Origin: Sipunculus nudus
Lineage: Eukaryota; Annelida; Sipuncula; Golfingiida; Sipunculidae
NCBI GenBank assembly: GCA_026874595.1
Contig: CM049306.1
Span: 101,197,142-101,261,141 of the forward strand
Direction: 5' to 3'
Length of the DNA: 64,000 bases
Position numbers and translations under genes: made by a program. Under the pieces are notes generated by a model. The model worked only from the letters and a program-made list of their open reading frames with translations. It had not been told where the DNA came from and made no database searches. The stretch's first letter is position 1; the number at the start of each line of letters is the position of its first letter. Positions 9,718 through 22,928 of the stretch are shown here, piece by piece.

Positions 9718-11306
9718 GTAGTCGACAAGCGACTACGTGTATCCGCCTAAATCAGAGTGGAACGGGTGAAGTGAGGCATGGATTGAGTTGCAAGGGGAAA
9801 TAGAGTGTTGCATATTAGCATGGATGTCTGCAGCTAAATTGTGTATGTAGGTTGCCCACCCCCCCCCCCCCCCCCCCACCACAAAATCCAGAAAGCCGTC
9901 CAAGTTGTATACATATGCAAAATTTAAGGCAGATAAGTCAAACCACTACATGTATATGAGTGATTTTAGCCCGTGGCAGACAAACAGATGGACGCTGAGC
10001 AAAAATGGTTGCAGGTGACGCCACCAGTTTTGCGTATGATAAAGAGCTATGTGAGAACTATACACATGCAAAACTTTGGCCCAATCGGTCAAACGGTTCC
10101 CAGGATATAAGCTTGGATGTCTGCTGCATAAACTAGAATGCAGGTGGCGCCACCAGTTTTGCGTATGATAAAGAGCTATGTGAGATCTATACACATGCAA
10201 AGTTTTGGCCCAATCGGTCAAACGGTTCCCGAGATATGAGCTTGGATGTCTGCAGCGTAAACGTGAACGTAGGTGGCGCAACCTGTCATAAAATCAGAAA
10301 AGCTATCCAGGATGTATACGCATGCCGAATTTCAGGTGAATTAGTCAAGTCACTGCAGAGATATGAGTGATTTTAACCCAAGGCAGACGAACAGATGGAC
10401 ACTGTGCAAACATGGTTGCAGGTGGCGCCACCATTTTTTGTGAATGTTATAAAGCTCTCCAAGGGCTACATTTGTGCAAAAAATTTTCCTGATCGGTCAA
10501 ACAGTTCCCGAGATATGAGCTTGGATGTCTGCAGCGTAAACGTGAATGTAGGTGGCGCCACCTGTCATAAAATCAGAAAAGCTATCCAGGATGTATACGC
10601 ATGCTGAATTTCAGGTGAATTAGTCAAGTCACAGCAGAGATATGAGTGATTTTAACCCAAGGCAGACGAACAGATGGACACTGTGCAAACATGGTTGCAG
10701 GTGGCGCCACCATTTTTTGTGAATGTTATAAAGCTCTCCAAGGGCTACATTTGTGCAAAAAAATTTTCCTGATCGGTCGAACAGTTCCCGAGATATGAGC
10801 TTGGATGTCTGCAGCGTAAACGTGAATGTAGGTGGCGCCACCTGTCATAAAATCAGAAAAGCTATCCAGGATGTTTACGCATGCCGAATTTCAGGTGAAT
10901 TAGTCAAGTCACTGCAGAGATATGAGTGATTTTAAACCAAGGCAGACGAACAGATGGACACTGTGCAAACATGGTTGCAGGTGGCGCCACCATTTTTTGT
11001 GTATGTTATAAAGCTCTCCAAGGGCTACATTTGTGCAAACAAATTTTCCTGATCGGTCAAACGGTTCCCGAGATATGTGGGTTTATGTGTGGAAACAGAC
11101 GCACAAACGGACGCAGAGCGCAGAGGAAAGGTCAGAGGTCAAAACAAAATCGAGGCGCAGCAGTTCACATGTGACCCGAACATAATCCCGGATTTCGTAA
11201 AATTCCGCCCAGCGGTTACGGAGGAGTTCTCCGGACACCTACGCGGCGGCGGCGGCGGCGTGCAGCTGAAAACATAGTATCCGCAAAACTCTGTTTTGGC
11301 GGATAC
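9718..11306. mobile_element. Tandem-repeat-core element with inverted termini (Helentron/Pearl-like, non-autonomous)
   Basis: The element begins with GTATCCGCC at 9739 (gtatccgcctaaatcagag) and ends with its imperfect inverse at 11289-11306 (ctctgttttggcggatac). Just outside the left end is a 7-bp-stem hairpin at 9718-9736. The core (about 10017-11060) is a tandem array with a period of about 279 bases made of two halves (about 131 and 148), each opening with the palindrome GGTGGCGCCACC or a close variant. A short GGC repeat (11243-11259) precedes the right terminus. This layout (subterminal inverted repeats, 3' hairpin, tandem-repeat core, no ORF) matches the Helentron-associated and bivalve Pearl elements; that assignment is inference. 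A poly-C tract sits at 9859-9877. Confidence 0.7.
11277..11306. repeat. Terminal hairpin of the 9.7-kb element
   Basis: The sequence gtatccgcaaaac, tct, gttttggcggatac forms a stem-loop of about 13 pairs (one bulged C) with a three-base loop. It abuts the right end and shares the GTATCCGC motif with the left terminus, as at the 3' ends of Helitron-type elements. Confidence 0.8.
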
Positions 11307-11594
11307 AATCAGTTCGAGCGAGTCAAAAATCGGAGTTTTCTACCTGATGTTATCCAAATCCTAGAAAACTAAGTAAACTTAATGCCATCGTGCTAACACG
11401 CAAGAGATGGCCAAAGATCAATATTACTTGAGCTTGAAATGAAAGGTCAAGGTCAAAGCACCCCGTTAAAACAAAATTATACTATATTAATGTTGATAGA
11501 TGGCAGCACGCCAAAATTATAAGCATTTTAAAGGTGCGCGTGAGATGTGGACAAGGGCCAGTCGGCGGATGCCAAACAAATAAAACAATAAGCC

Positions 11595-11798
11595 AAGGGG
11601 CGGATCCAAGATTAGGAAAAAGGGGGTTCCAAACCAGGAGGACAAAGGAAACACCTAAAAAAAGGTCCCCACGTCCGAAAAAGAGGGGGGGGGGGTCCAG
11701 GCCGCAAAATTTGTCTGAAAGCCTTTAAAAAGGTTGCTTAGGATGAAAAAGGGGGGGGGGGGGGGGTTGTCCGGAACCCCACCTTGGATCCGCTACTG
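11595..11798. mobile_element. 204-bp MITE with 5-bp target duplication
   Basis: The element is flanked on both sides by AAGCC (11590-11594 and 11799-11803). The ends are inverted: left aaggggcggatccaag, right cttggatccgctactg. The inside is purine/G-rich with two G runs (11688-11697 and 11751-11766). The same end motif and length recur at 57179-57377. The CAG...CGGATCC type of end is seen in several hAT-related MITEs, but the superfamily is not established by the sequence. Confidence 0.75.
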
Positions 11799-11803
11799 AA
11801 GCC

Positions 11804-13870
11804 CGATGGGCCCTTCATTCCAGCTGACTTCCAGTTACGCTAAGCAGAGCGACCTTCCCGTCGTCCGGACTGTAACAGAGTACAAGTCCATACAATTAGA
11901 CTTGGAATTTTGACTTGACAACAAATAAACCTATAACATCTATGATGACACCTTGGCATGTCTTGATAATTTTCTTTTTTCAAACATTTAGGTCACAGTG
12001 ACCTATTTTATGTTAGCTTCGGATTCTTTGCACCAGGAAGCAGATGATGATTGCCTTTTTAAATTGATACTTTTACATGGACTTGTAATTGAAATAAGTT
12101 ACTTATTTAAATCTGCATCATCTAATAAAAATAAAAATAATAGATCGGGCCTGGAATTTATATTATAGACGTGTATGAAATTAATTTGTCGTTCCTGAAT
12201 AAAATAAATTTTCCACAATAGCGGAATAGATTGCCTTGAAATTTGCTATCCGTTTTGTTTATGACCAGCTTGATAGCCGAATGGCGTAATGTATAATTTC
12301 CTTAATTATCAATATATCAATATTAGCAGTCCTGTCACTATTTGTAATACTGAACACACTGATTTTTTTTTGCATTACCGTTTGTTTCACCAATGCATCT
12401 ATGCCATCATTAAACTCTGAAAAAAAATCACCCGTATCTGTTTAATATGTCATTCCTTAGGTCTCACAGATGGAGACAATTTTTTAGGACATCCGTGAAC
12501 TTGAACATAGAACCAGATTAGACTTTTTTAATTGTTATGTTGTCCTGTTTGTGTAGGTTATTGTATGGTGGGACAGCGAAGATGGAATTCTCGCAAAACA
12601 ATGGAAATCAGAAAATTGCTAATATTTTACTTCGCGAATATGAAGCCAACGACATTAATTAAAAGTTGTAACATATGTGCCCCGAGCCAGATACAGACAG
12701 CTAATGAGCGATGACAGAACAACGGACAACTGACCTCTGATAGAAGGTTATATTTCAGTTATCCCTGGTTCTTTCGTTACGTCCGTTACCTTCCGTTATA
12801 CATTCGACTTCTTGTTGGTGTGCGTACAGTCCGAATACCAAATGCCCGACCACAAAATACGTGACTTACTTGTTTTCAAATTTGTAAGGTCCAGAATGAC
12901 GTCTTTCCGATATTTCGAATCTTTTCTTACAAACAGAGAGCTTAAAAATCCTGTTGACATGACTGAGTGATTTCTGTTAATGTTTTAAAGGTTATTGTTA
13001 TGTTCTGCTCGGCTTCGGTCGATGTCTATTGGTGTTATGGTATTGCCTGCATGACATCAAGATGTCTTGGGATGGTTTTTTAGTCTCCATAGGCTTTGAG
13101 TGATAACTTTTACTGCCCCACGTGGGGTCTCGAAGGCGCCATGTTTGTTTATCCACCACCGACTCCGGACTTGTATGCAGGTCATAGGGGTCGACAATGG
13201 CAATATCTCCTGCGCCATCGTTTCAACACCGTGAGAACATTGCTGAATAGGTCTAGTGCCAGGAGAAATGAATGTTGCTGTACCATTGTCTTGTACAATT
13301 TACAAAAAAACTCAGGTATAGATTTGCCGATTTAGCTGTTAAATTTTACTTCACATATACGATAAACCACGCAACTACCCGTTATTTTTCAACAGATATG
13401 ACAGCGTTGACAGGGCACACGTTTAGATGAAGGAAAAAACAGGAGAGCCTTCTACCGGTACGTCGCCATGAGAGCACGCGATGTGTCATGGTTTTGTCAG
13501 AATAGCTAATGATACATATTACACAATGCACAGTGGACGAATTAGTTTCCATGAAGTCGTTGATAAGATTTGGCAGATTGAAGTATTTATTAATTACTGT
13601 TCTGAAAATACAGTCTTTTCTTTTCTCTGTTTTTTACATCTTTTCTTTGAATGATATGTTGAATCCTCATATGGGCCTAGAGAATATTTTTCTTTTATAC
13701 ACAGTTTTATATTCCTTTTTACACAGATTCCGTCAGGTCTCCTGATACGAAAATTTGTAATATGAGATGAAATATGGCGGAACCCTTATATTTAGTAGCA
13801 ATATCCTTTCTCTTTATCCACTACGTGGGATATTTTAAAGGGACCTGCTTTCCGCAAGACGTGCCTGGGG
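11804..13870. other. Intronic DNA, no gene seen
   Basis: Apart from the IR3 motif near 11990, the sequence shows no recognisable gene or element. The 60- and 79-codon open frames near 12532 and 13096 have no family resemblance and are not called. Confidence 0.4.
11990..12004. promoter_or_regulatory. Perfect IR3 nuclear-receptor motif (oestrogen-response-element type)
   Basis: AGGTCA CAG TGACCT is an exact palindromic steroid-receptor element. It sits within the long proposed G-alpha intron, in sequence of the kind often carried by dispersed repeats. Function is unknown. Confidence 0.5.
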
Positions 13871-13877
13871 ATATATA

Positions 13878-13915
<38 letters not shown>
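13871..13915. repeat. (AT)n microsatellite
   Basis: About 45 bases of nearly pure AT alternation. Confidence 0.95.
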
Positions 13916-13920
<5 letters not shown>

Positions 13921-16269
13921 AATAATGGTGATGGTACCACAAAGAATCTTAAAAATTCTAAAAACAAATATTTCGCCTAACGTTGTATAAACACAAGAAA
14001 GTCCGGGCACGCCTAAATAAAGTATTTTGAGCCAATAGTTATCACTCTAGAAATATTGTACGATTTAAAATAAAAATATTGGAAAATATTTATCTTGTTT
14101 AAACCAGTAATACCGAAGTTATTCAAAGGTGAAACCCATCGACCATCTGCTGATCAATCGAAATGGCAGAAACTGTTCTACTCTGTGTCGAGGGTCGACT
14201 GGTATTTTCTGATGTTATTACATTTATTTTGACTAAAGGATTAGATATCTTAATAGACTTGTTAAGTCAGACCAGAAAATTATCTTAAAATGTTCCCCAT
14301 TAAAGCATTGGGTATCCAGATTAAACTGGAGCATCAAAGCATTGAGAGGATGAGCTTAGTTACCGGGTAATCGAGCATGGATACAGATACCAAAGAAGTT
14401 GGGAAGTTAATTGTAAGATGAGCTGTCCAGATAACACCTCTGTGGGTGAGAATCGGGGAGATTTAATTCAAACAAAGGCAAGGTAGTTACCATTTACAAG
14501 TAAAACGTTTCCTACGATAAATAGGGTGGCACATAAGATTTATTTTATTATTCTGAACATTCCGTATTTCCATTCTGTGATTCCCTGTCAAGTCTTAATC
14601 ACACGTGATAATAAAACATTTGATTTCCGAAGTCTTAAACCAGCACTTTTTCTACTCATTTGAACAATCAATTTAGAAAACAAAACAAGACTGCCCATGA
14701 CCTTCTGTACAATATCAAGACAATCTATGCATTTTCTGCGGTTATTACGTTTGTCAACTTCGTTGTCATGCTGTTTGTCAGTTTTTCTGTCTGACATTTC
14801 TCTATAAAATTCCAAGAATATTGGTGAAATGGTAAGTCATGAACCGAAGAACAACACCTTAACTTTTAAAAGTTACGGTGGACGGGTTAGTTATAGTTTA
14901 CTTGTATCAACTGTAATGAGCCACGTGATCGTACCCGTGGGAGAGATACAACGTTACAATCCATGTAAATTGCAGAACTTAATTTTCTCTTCAAAGATGT
15001 CAAAAATTTTTGAATGAACAATGGATGCCATTTAAATTGAACCGTTGGTTTAACAGCTGGGTCTACCCAATATGCGAATTGAAAATGCTGTGCCACGATT
15101 AAACTGCTCTATTGTCGATGACCAATATGGTTAAAGTAAACATCCTCCAGGGCAGAGCAGGGAAAGCCTACTACCGACACTTGGTCCCGATGGACTGACG
15201 ACAACGGCAGAAAGACGACGTACAGACGCCAGCAATGCCCAATTAGATAAAATATTAATTGCGAATTACGATGAATGTACTGTCCACAAACTTTCTCAAA
15301 TCAATCAACACATCCAAAGTCAGCTCGGTGCAGACTGGTCAACCAAATCCATGGCCTGATTGAGACAGGCACACATGTTACGATACATTCAACGTTACAC
15401 CTGGTGTGTTAACGATTGAACTATCAACAGGTGTAAAGAGGCATCATGTATTAGTCCTAGAAGCATCCTACATGCATAAGTAAACAAAGCTCTTACTGTT
15501 CTCGTATTTTTGCGATAAAATCAGAAAGAACGAGTTGACGCGAAGAAAAGATGAAATACATTATGGGATTGCATGCTAGGCGGATATTTACTTCCCAGAA
15601 TTATGTCCAACCACATAGACATCTGAATCTTTGTTTTGTTGTTTTGCAATTCTTTAAAGTTTTGCAGACGAATGAATAGAGACACCACCGCAATATTTGA
15701 ATAAGAAGGAAATATCGTTTGCCGAGTAAAGATGTGAACTGTATGCCTTTCAGGGAGTACCATAAAGTACCAGAAAGCGCAATGAAAAAACAACAAACAA
15801 GTATATCAATGATATCTAAATCCTGCATACGAAGAACAGTCGGCTATATCGGTGCTTACTTCCGTTCCCAACGGAAAACCGCCAGTGGGTGGTTGCCGAC
15901 ATTGATATCTTCTGGAAACAGACCAGGACTATTCCAATAAACAACTTGTTTACAGTGTCTAGAACACATGCTAAAACCTCATACTGATACCACCAATCAT
16001 CTCATGCACCAGACGCAACATGGGTCACGTAAACTAGCAGTAAATACTTAATGTGTCAAATATAACAAACAGCAACAGATAATAAAAGAACCCGGGAGGT
16101 ATACCGGCAGCTTGTTTCGCTTCAATGGTTATTTTTGGTAAATGTTACTTTCTGTTTTTTGTGGTTTCACTGAAGGCAGCCGGGTATCCGTCTTTTGAAC
16201 GCAAGTTGTAATTAGCGATTCTCTGTGAGACTGAGAGAAGCACAATGGTACCTGAGACCTTCAAAGCCC

Positions 16270-16271
<2 letters not shown>
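13916..16271. other. Intronic DNA, no gene seen
   Basis: This is mostly AT-rich unique-looking sequence. GC is higher around 15130-15220 and 15830-15920, but no convincing exon or RNA gene is visible. Confidence 0.4.
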
Positions 16272-16327
<56 letters not shown>

Positions 16328-16360
16328 AGTACACACACACACACATATATATATATATTT
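16272..16360. repeat. (AT)n / (AC)n compound microsatellite
   Basis: About 53 bases of AT alternation are followed by a short (CA)n and another AT patch. Confidence 0.95.
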
Positions 16361-16429
16361 ATATATATTTAGGGTAATTTTTTAATATGCCCGTCTAGAA
16401 AGGGATGTTTAATGGTATACACTCCGTCC

Positions 16430-16790
16430 GTAGTGCTGTCCGTTCGTCCGTCCGTCCGTTTTAACTTTTAGTGTCGCCGCGATGACTTACCGTAGATTTA
16501 ATAGCTTTTCGCAAAACTCACCATAACTACCTACCAATTGATTATCCCGCCCGAGTTCGAGTATAGGCAAAATCCCGGCATATTAAATAAGGTCAGAGGT
16601 CACTAGGCTACTTTGTGGTGCCCGCGCGATAATTCATGAAAAATATGATGGGTTTTGATAAAACTCAACAGAAATGATAATCAATAGAATATCTCGCCTA
16701 AGTTGCCGCAAAATCCACACATATTTAATGAGGTCAGAGGTCACCGTACTTTGGAGGCACTACCCTGACTTCCGAAAGTCTGATGGATTT
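16430..16790. repeat. Dispersed-repeat dimer carrying two DR1 motifs
   Basis: A (GTCC)n-like lead (16437-16459) is followed by two diverged copies of about 141 bases. Each contains AGGTCAGAGGTCA (16590-16602 and 16731-16743) preceded by a related block (cgcaaaa, then acatatttaat or catattaaat). The same 13-mer occurs in the 9.7-kb element at 11129-11141. This is probably a fragment of a related tandem-repeat element. Confidence 0.6.
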
Positions 16791-17141
16791 ATAATGTGTA
16801 TTTAGAAATAAATGTTGCTTTAATTTATCAACAAGACCCTCAACCCGAAGCATTATTTACTGTTTCATCTGAATGCGCCAATAGTCATGATTCATCCCTC
16901 TGAATGCTACATTGTGAAGTTATCAAGTCCTCTAGAATACTAGACTATTTCTACCTTGGAGAGCTGTAAGCGTTTGAACATCTAATCAATTATATTGGTT
17001 GCTCTGGATATATATAATATCTTTATTGTACGTCGAACGGGAAGTTTTTTTTTTCCAGGAATGCCGTGACAGCTGCTACCTGTTATGATTATAGGAAAAA
17101 AGTCTTAGGAAAAATGTTACTGGAAAAAAGCCACAGCAAAT

Positions 17142-17735
17142 AAAGTCACAGGAAATAAAGTCCGCATTAAAAAAAGGGAAATAACGTAATATAAAAGTTA
17201 CAAACATTGGTAGGAAATAAAGCCAGGTTTGTACATGAAAAAAAAAGTCACAGGAAATAAAGTCACAACTTTTAGCGGGTTAACATTATAACTTTATAAT
17301 AATATATATTTTACTTCAACATGAGTATTAAAGTTTATTTTAAAAGCTTCATTAATGCTTGATAAGAATTCTTGTGAACACTCTAGTTTTATTTATTTGA
17401 TGTTGGTATTTTCTTTCTCAGATAATGGTTCCATAAAACATATCGAAACCTCTAATTATTATTTCATTAATTAAAAAGTCTCTTCTGAGTTATCTTTGTT
17501 CACAGGTTTGAGAGTAAATGTATTTCGCAAGTCTCAAAGTTGAAAGTAGTGGGTTCTTCAGTAATTTTAATCTATGCTAAAGTTATGCCTTGTTTTCAAT
17601 GTCCAAAACTTGATATATTACAATGGAAGTAAGAAAAACATGCTTTTATGAACAAGCAAGAATATATGGGAATTTTCACTTATATATGTGACTTTTTTCC
17701 GAATCAAATTGTGACTTTATTTCCTGTGATATTTT
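17142..17735. mobile_element. Foldback element with GTCACAGGAAATAAA arms
   Basis: Two direct copies of a gtcacaggaaataaagtc motif (17142-17162 and 17241-17268) lie on the left. On the right, 17709-17729 is the perfect inverse complement of 17248-17268 over 21 bases. Runs of gaaaaaa flank both arms in inverse orientation. The structure resembles a MITE or foldback element of about 600 bases. No target duplication is evident. Confidence 0.6.
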
Positions 17736-19808
17736 TTCCGCTCACCAAGTGTGACACCTATATTTTATCAATTTTTGCAGATATAAACTTTTAACTATTA
17801 TATTATCAATAACCTATGTGGTCATATTTTTAAAGCGATTTTGTAAATAATTTTCTTTGAATAAGCTCTACATATATGTTATGAAGTCTTCTTATTTTTG
17901 TATATGAAGGCACAATCAACAGGACAGACAGGCGGACAGAGAGACCACTGAAATTCTGTTCAACGCATGGCTTGACTAACATCCTCCTCCGGAACGTAGT
18001 TTTAAACATAAAACGGTTAAAGTTTTTTTTTTATTTTGTAGAAGGCAAAACAAATAATTATTTGTAATCTGCGGAAGTTCCTAAAGTGAATCTCGCAACT
18101 GTTTGGTTAATAGTGTTTTAATAGCAACAGGAAACACAAGTATCGTTGATTTTACTGAGGCGTGACCAGGGACTGGTCCTGTCGATGTTGTTGAGGGATC
18201 TGATCACTGACAGGTGTGAACCACTACTTAACGTATTTCCGTTCCTCCCACGGACAACCTGACAACTATTGATCACCAACGAGCGGCGAACAACAAAGCA
18301 ATTACTTGGGTACATATATCTAACGACGCTCGTCCTCAGCCGTTAGTATACCAAGATAATGTCAATATCAGCAGATTTCTTAGCACCCCATGCCCCGAGT
18401 CGGGTAGGAGCATGCGCGTCTCGCACCTCTCTCCACCTTCAGTCTCACCATCCAGGTGTTATTACTCAAAGAAACAAATAGGAATCAATGAAAGCTAAGG
18501 ATGTGCAAGCGGAAGATTAAGTGATCTAGAATTCCCGTTGTGCGGCCCTTCGTCTGTAAATCGATAACACATTTACCGTGCTGGCAGCTGATTCATATCA
18601 CACATGGGAGGTTAGGCTAAACAATCAGTTATCGGTTGATTTGATGTGGGTGTAATCCTGCCTCATACTGTCGGCCATGTTCCCTGGAACCGTAAATATC
18701 TGGTATGCCTCATTTGTGGACCATTTATACCAAAGTGTTATAGTTCAATGGGGTCTACTTTTTGAGGCTAACTGCCCTTAATCCCATATCTTAATATGTC
18801 TTATTTTGTATTAGATTTGAACTCTTTTCATGGAACTTCAGTTGTAAAAATTCACAAAATTAAATTTTGACACTGAATATTTTGACATTGCTTTTACGGC
18901 AATTATATGGTATATAGTCGTGGTATTGGTTCTCGTATGACCATAGTACTAGAAAGAGCCGTCATCTCAGCATTACTTTATTGTAAAAGATAACGTGTCA
19001 ATGTCCTTTGGATCTGATATATGGGACAAAATAGATTGCCTCAAGCAAGGTTATATTATATTCATATTCTTGTCACCTAATCCGGCACCATCATTTGATC
19101 ATCCGGGCACTGACTAAGAAAAGAAAGGAAAGAGAAATAAGGAACGGGACAATTGACGGGGAATAGGTCGATCGGTGGATAATTGTGAATAAAAGTGAAC
19201 ACTGAAAATTTGCAGAACCCATATCCGGCCTGGAAATCTAATTTCCCGCTTAATATTTTTTGCCTGGGAAGAGTGTTTCTCTACCATCGATGCAAATATT
19301 TCGGAGCATTAACCTTAAGTCCCAAGAGCAGTTTTATCCATCAAGACCAAAATTCATGTCTGTTGAAACAAAAACTAGAGGCTAAAGGACGCATTTGGTG
19401 TCAATAGACTATCCATTTGTAGAATCTCTGGGTCAGGCCTCAGGACCCTTCTACCCTGAACAGTTAATGACTGTAGGTGTCATAGAGCGAAGCGTTCAGT
19501 TTTCATGGCCGATTCTATGATGAGAAATTTACATCAAAGAAGGCTACATAAAAGGACGAATGTGCTGCTGTCAGGATGCCGGTTTGATGGATCACTGTTG
19601 TACGGCTCAAAATGTGAGACTGAAAACGAACTCAGTAAATTGACAACAAAGACAAACGTCTGTAATTACCCAGTAGTGCTAAATTAATGTTTCTATTTGC
19701 TCTGACAAGGAATACACATTCTGGAATATTTACCGTGTTTATTTTACAGTTTTTATTTACGCTCCGTGCGGATTTTATTACAGCTATCTCAAAGCGGGTA
19801 TCTTATTC

Positions 19809-19809
<1 letters not shown>
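17736..19809. other. Intronic DNA, no gene seen
   Basis: This is largely unique-looking sequence. A GC-richer stretch at about 18130-18450 has no recognisable coding content. Confidence 0.4.

Positions 19810-19873
<64 letters not shown>
19810..19873. repeat. (GA)n microsatellite ending in poly-G
   Basis: About 56 bases of GA alternation with minor interruptions run into a G tract. Confidence 0.95.
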
Positions 19874-19874
<1 letters not shown>

Positions 19875-20878
19875 CGGATGTTTCAGTAATTGAAGACCAA
19901 CACTATAAAGGCATTTTTAATGCCTCAGGCCAAGGGGTTTAAAAGGCTGATATAATGGAATATTAACAAACCTCAGAGATGGCTATAAATGACTGATATG
20001 ACATAATGTCATTGTGTATATAACTTTATTCGGTTCCAACGATATCTAGAATCTATAAAGTTGATAATAACTTATAATCTTAACCAGATGTATTGCAATC
20101 GCAAAGCGATCAATGAGAGCACCCATGCAACGAGGCCCGCAAATGAGCAATAATGGGGAAGTGTACCACCTTAGGAATAAGGTCAAGGTAATAAATAAAG
20201 AACAGGTACAAATCTATGACCTAGAACCAATATTGTGCCATGTGTCCGCTTTTGAAAATCATCCATATTGGGGATGTAGTACAAACAGAAAATGATCGAA
20301 GGAATTGAAAAAAAAAAAAAAATCGATGGCTTTGCACTCGGTGAGACCTTAGTAGGTCCACCCATACACTTCCAAATATGATTTTACAAATCAACTCATC
20401 ATCCCCTATAAGCCTCCTGTCCTACGGGGAGATTTAATCAGTTGGTTACCTTTGTTTTAGAAACGGTCTACTTTTTGGCAAAATTAAAAAAAAAATTAGA
20501 AATTTGCGACTATTCAGAGACATACTCTTCAGCACTCCTGTTTAATCGACTTGGGGACCTAACGAATGTTGGGAAACGTTTCGTACATATAAATAGTGGT
20601 CCTTTTTTCAACTAGAAAATATAAACAAAATTCAGATCGTTATAAGAAAGCATCCAGATATTTCTCGGCGGCGTCGCTTACATAATATGAAATTTAATAA
20701 ATCTAAACTAGCATCAAGGCGTATAACCGATTATACTTTTTAACGATGTATTTTACACACGTCACAATTAAAATGTTTATGTGTGTACATAATATACATA
20801 ATATCCCATTTTTAAAAGGCTATACTATGTAGGTTATTCTCAATGGTAACCAGGCATCACCTTCAATATGTAATTTTA

Positions 20879-20883
<5 letters not shown>
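19874..20883. other. Intronic DNA, no gene seen
   Basis: Nothing is recognisable beyond short A runs, for example near 20309. Confidence 0.4.

Positions 20884-20927
<44 letters not shown>
20884..20927. repeat. (AT)n microsatellite
   Basis: About 42 bases of AT alternation after a short GT lead. Confidence 0.95.
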
Positions 20928-20930
<3 letters not shown>

Positions 20931-22772
20931 GCGTGTGGAACTTTTTGGATGTAATTATATATTTATTCAATATAAACTAGCTGGCAGTCTGAGTTAGATT
21001 TTCTTTGTGCAATTAATATTCAATAGTAAAATTCAATATCTAAGTATACCATTGGTGATATCGGGGGGGGGGGGTAATGTAAGTAGCGACACACTGGAAA
21101 GGAGATAAGAGGGTAAGAAAAAGCAGCTCTGATCTTTCAAGGAAAATCCTCGTGTGTAAACTGAGCTGCGCTAAGATTTGTCGTTCACGACAAAACAGCC
21201 TATTCATACTAATTTCGGACCTCTTGGGTTATCGACAAGCCTACTTTTACCCTGACGTAAGCCATATCAATGGTGAGAGAACAAACAGGAAATGCCAACG
21301 TCTGATTCTGATTGAACACATTGTAAACTCGGGACGTTGAGATGGAAATAAAAGAACGATATCTGTTTGAAACCACGTTAAGTAAGAGTGTTTTGTTGAG
21401 TAATTGGAAGCATGGAATGTTCTCCATAAAATAAGATTCCACATTGAAAAAGTACGTAGGATTATTGTAATATTTACCAATAACAGTATTAATACTCCTG
21501 TTATGCAGAGAATATTTCATATTAATGATGAAAAAATCGGTGTGGAAAATATAAAAGAAGATATGATTCTCTTAAATCCTATATAATATTGTTATATATA
21601 GCCCAGGCATTGACAGATCCTAAAGAACAAAAAAAAAAAAAAATTTCCCTCGCTTTTTGCATTAATCCTATTAATATACAACAGCGAAAACCAGTTTATG
21701 GCCATGCCATGTCATGCATATTAATCAACAACTCAAATCTTTAATATTACATGATATTATCTGATTTTATGATTATAGACTGATTTGACATATATCGCCA
21801 TATTGCGACTAGTTTATTCACCTCAATTAAACGTGCCTGAATCGTTAATCTATTTTATGCCTTGTATGCTGATTTATTTCGAGATGCAAAGATACAGTCA
21901 TTGGCACAATCAACGGTGAGAACCATGAACAATATGTTTATGTCCTATTTATAGACTTCATAGCAGCGTTAAAATTGTTCAAAATGTTAAGTGCCACGTT
22001 TCTCAGCATAAACAGTTATCTATTTTATCCGTTGTCCTAGTTATGTAGACCAAAAAAGGGAAAGCTGGACAATGCCGCACCAGACAACTGCCCAGTGGGG
22101 AATCCTTCTAACAGTTTATCTCCTGGACAACTACCTGGATACGACTATTCATTAGACACAACTGCAATGATTCTGTAATCAGCAATAAAATCCAATAAAA
22201 TAAAGGACCTGTATGGCTGATATAATTTGTTTCAATTATTATCTTGTTATGGTTACGTAATGCCTTATTTGGAAACCTGGCTGATATGAATTTAACATTT
22301 ATCTGGAGTCCTTGAATTGATTTTCAAACATCTGTTATCGACATAATAATACAAAATCACGTCACAGGTTGAATATCTATTCGGATGTAGAAATATAAAA
22401 CAAATGTATGTTTGTCCTTCAAATAGGTAACCGATCGTGCAGCTGACATTATCTGTTCGTTTCGTCAAAAGTATAAAGACCATTCTTACAGATATAAGCA
22501 TGTACATGTTCAGATATGGATTTTTAAAATTATAAGAAAAACAGTATATATATATATTGTATATATCTAACTTTTAAGATGCATGTAGTTCACGTTAATG
22601 GTTAATGTTAATGTTTATAGTAGACAGTATACGATAAGAAACATTGAATAATTTAACGTTAACAGAAAAAATTATTATTTAAATATAAAAAAGTTTATAG
22701 AAGCATTTTACTTCACTTTCCGTGAAAAATACAAGATAATGGTACTAAAGCCAATGACCCACACCGGTATGA

Positions 22773-22776
<4 letters not shown>
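20928..22776. other. Intronic DNA, no gene seen
   Basis: A G run lies at 21063-21073 and an A run near 21631. Open frames on both strands at 21152-21586 overlap one another and show no domain. Confidence 0.4.

Positions 22777-22821
<45 letters not shown>
22777..22821. repeat. (AT)n microsatellite
   Basis: About 45 bases of AT alternation, some 110 bases from the proposed first coding exon of the G-alpha gene, on its intron side. Confidence 0.95.
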
Positions 22822-22826
<5 letters not shown>

Positions 22827-22928
22827 GCATGCTGATACAAGTTATATCCTAGATAGGAATTATAAGGCAGAGATAAAGAACACCATGCAATGTCCTATTG
22901 AAATATAAAATACCGGTAAAGTACTCAC

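Noticed and set aside
9946-11277. Open frames of 60-110 codons on both strands
   Set aside because: They lie within the dimeric repeat core and repeat with it. There is no domain and no start context.
13774-14010. Open frames with runs of alternating Ile and Tyr, here and at other AT tracts
   Set aside because: They are translations of (AT)n microsatellites.
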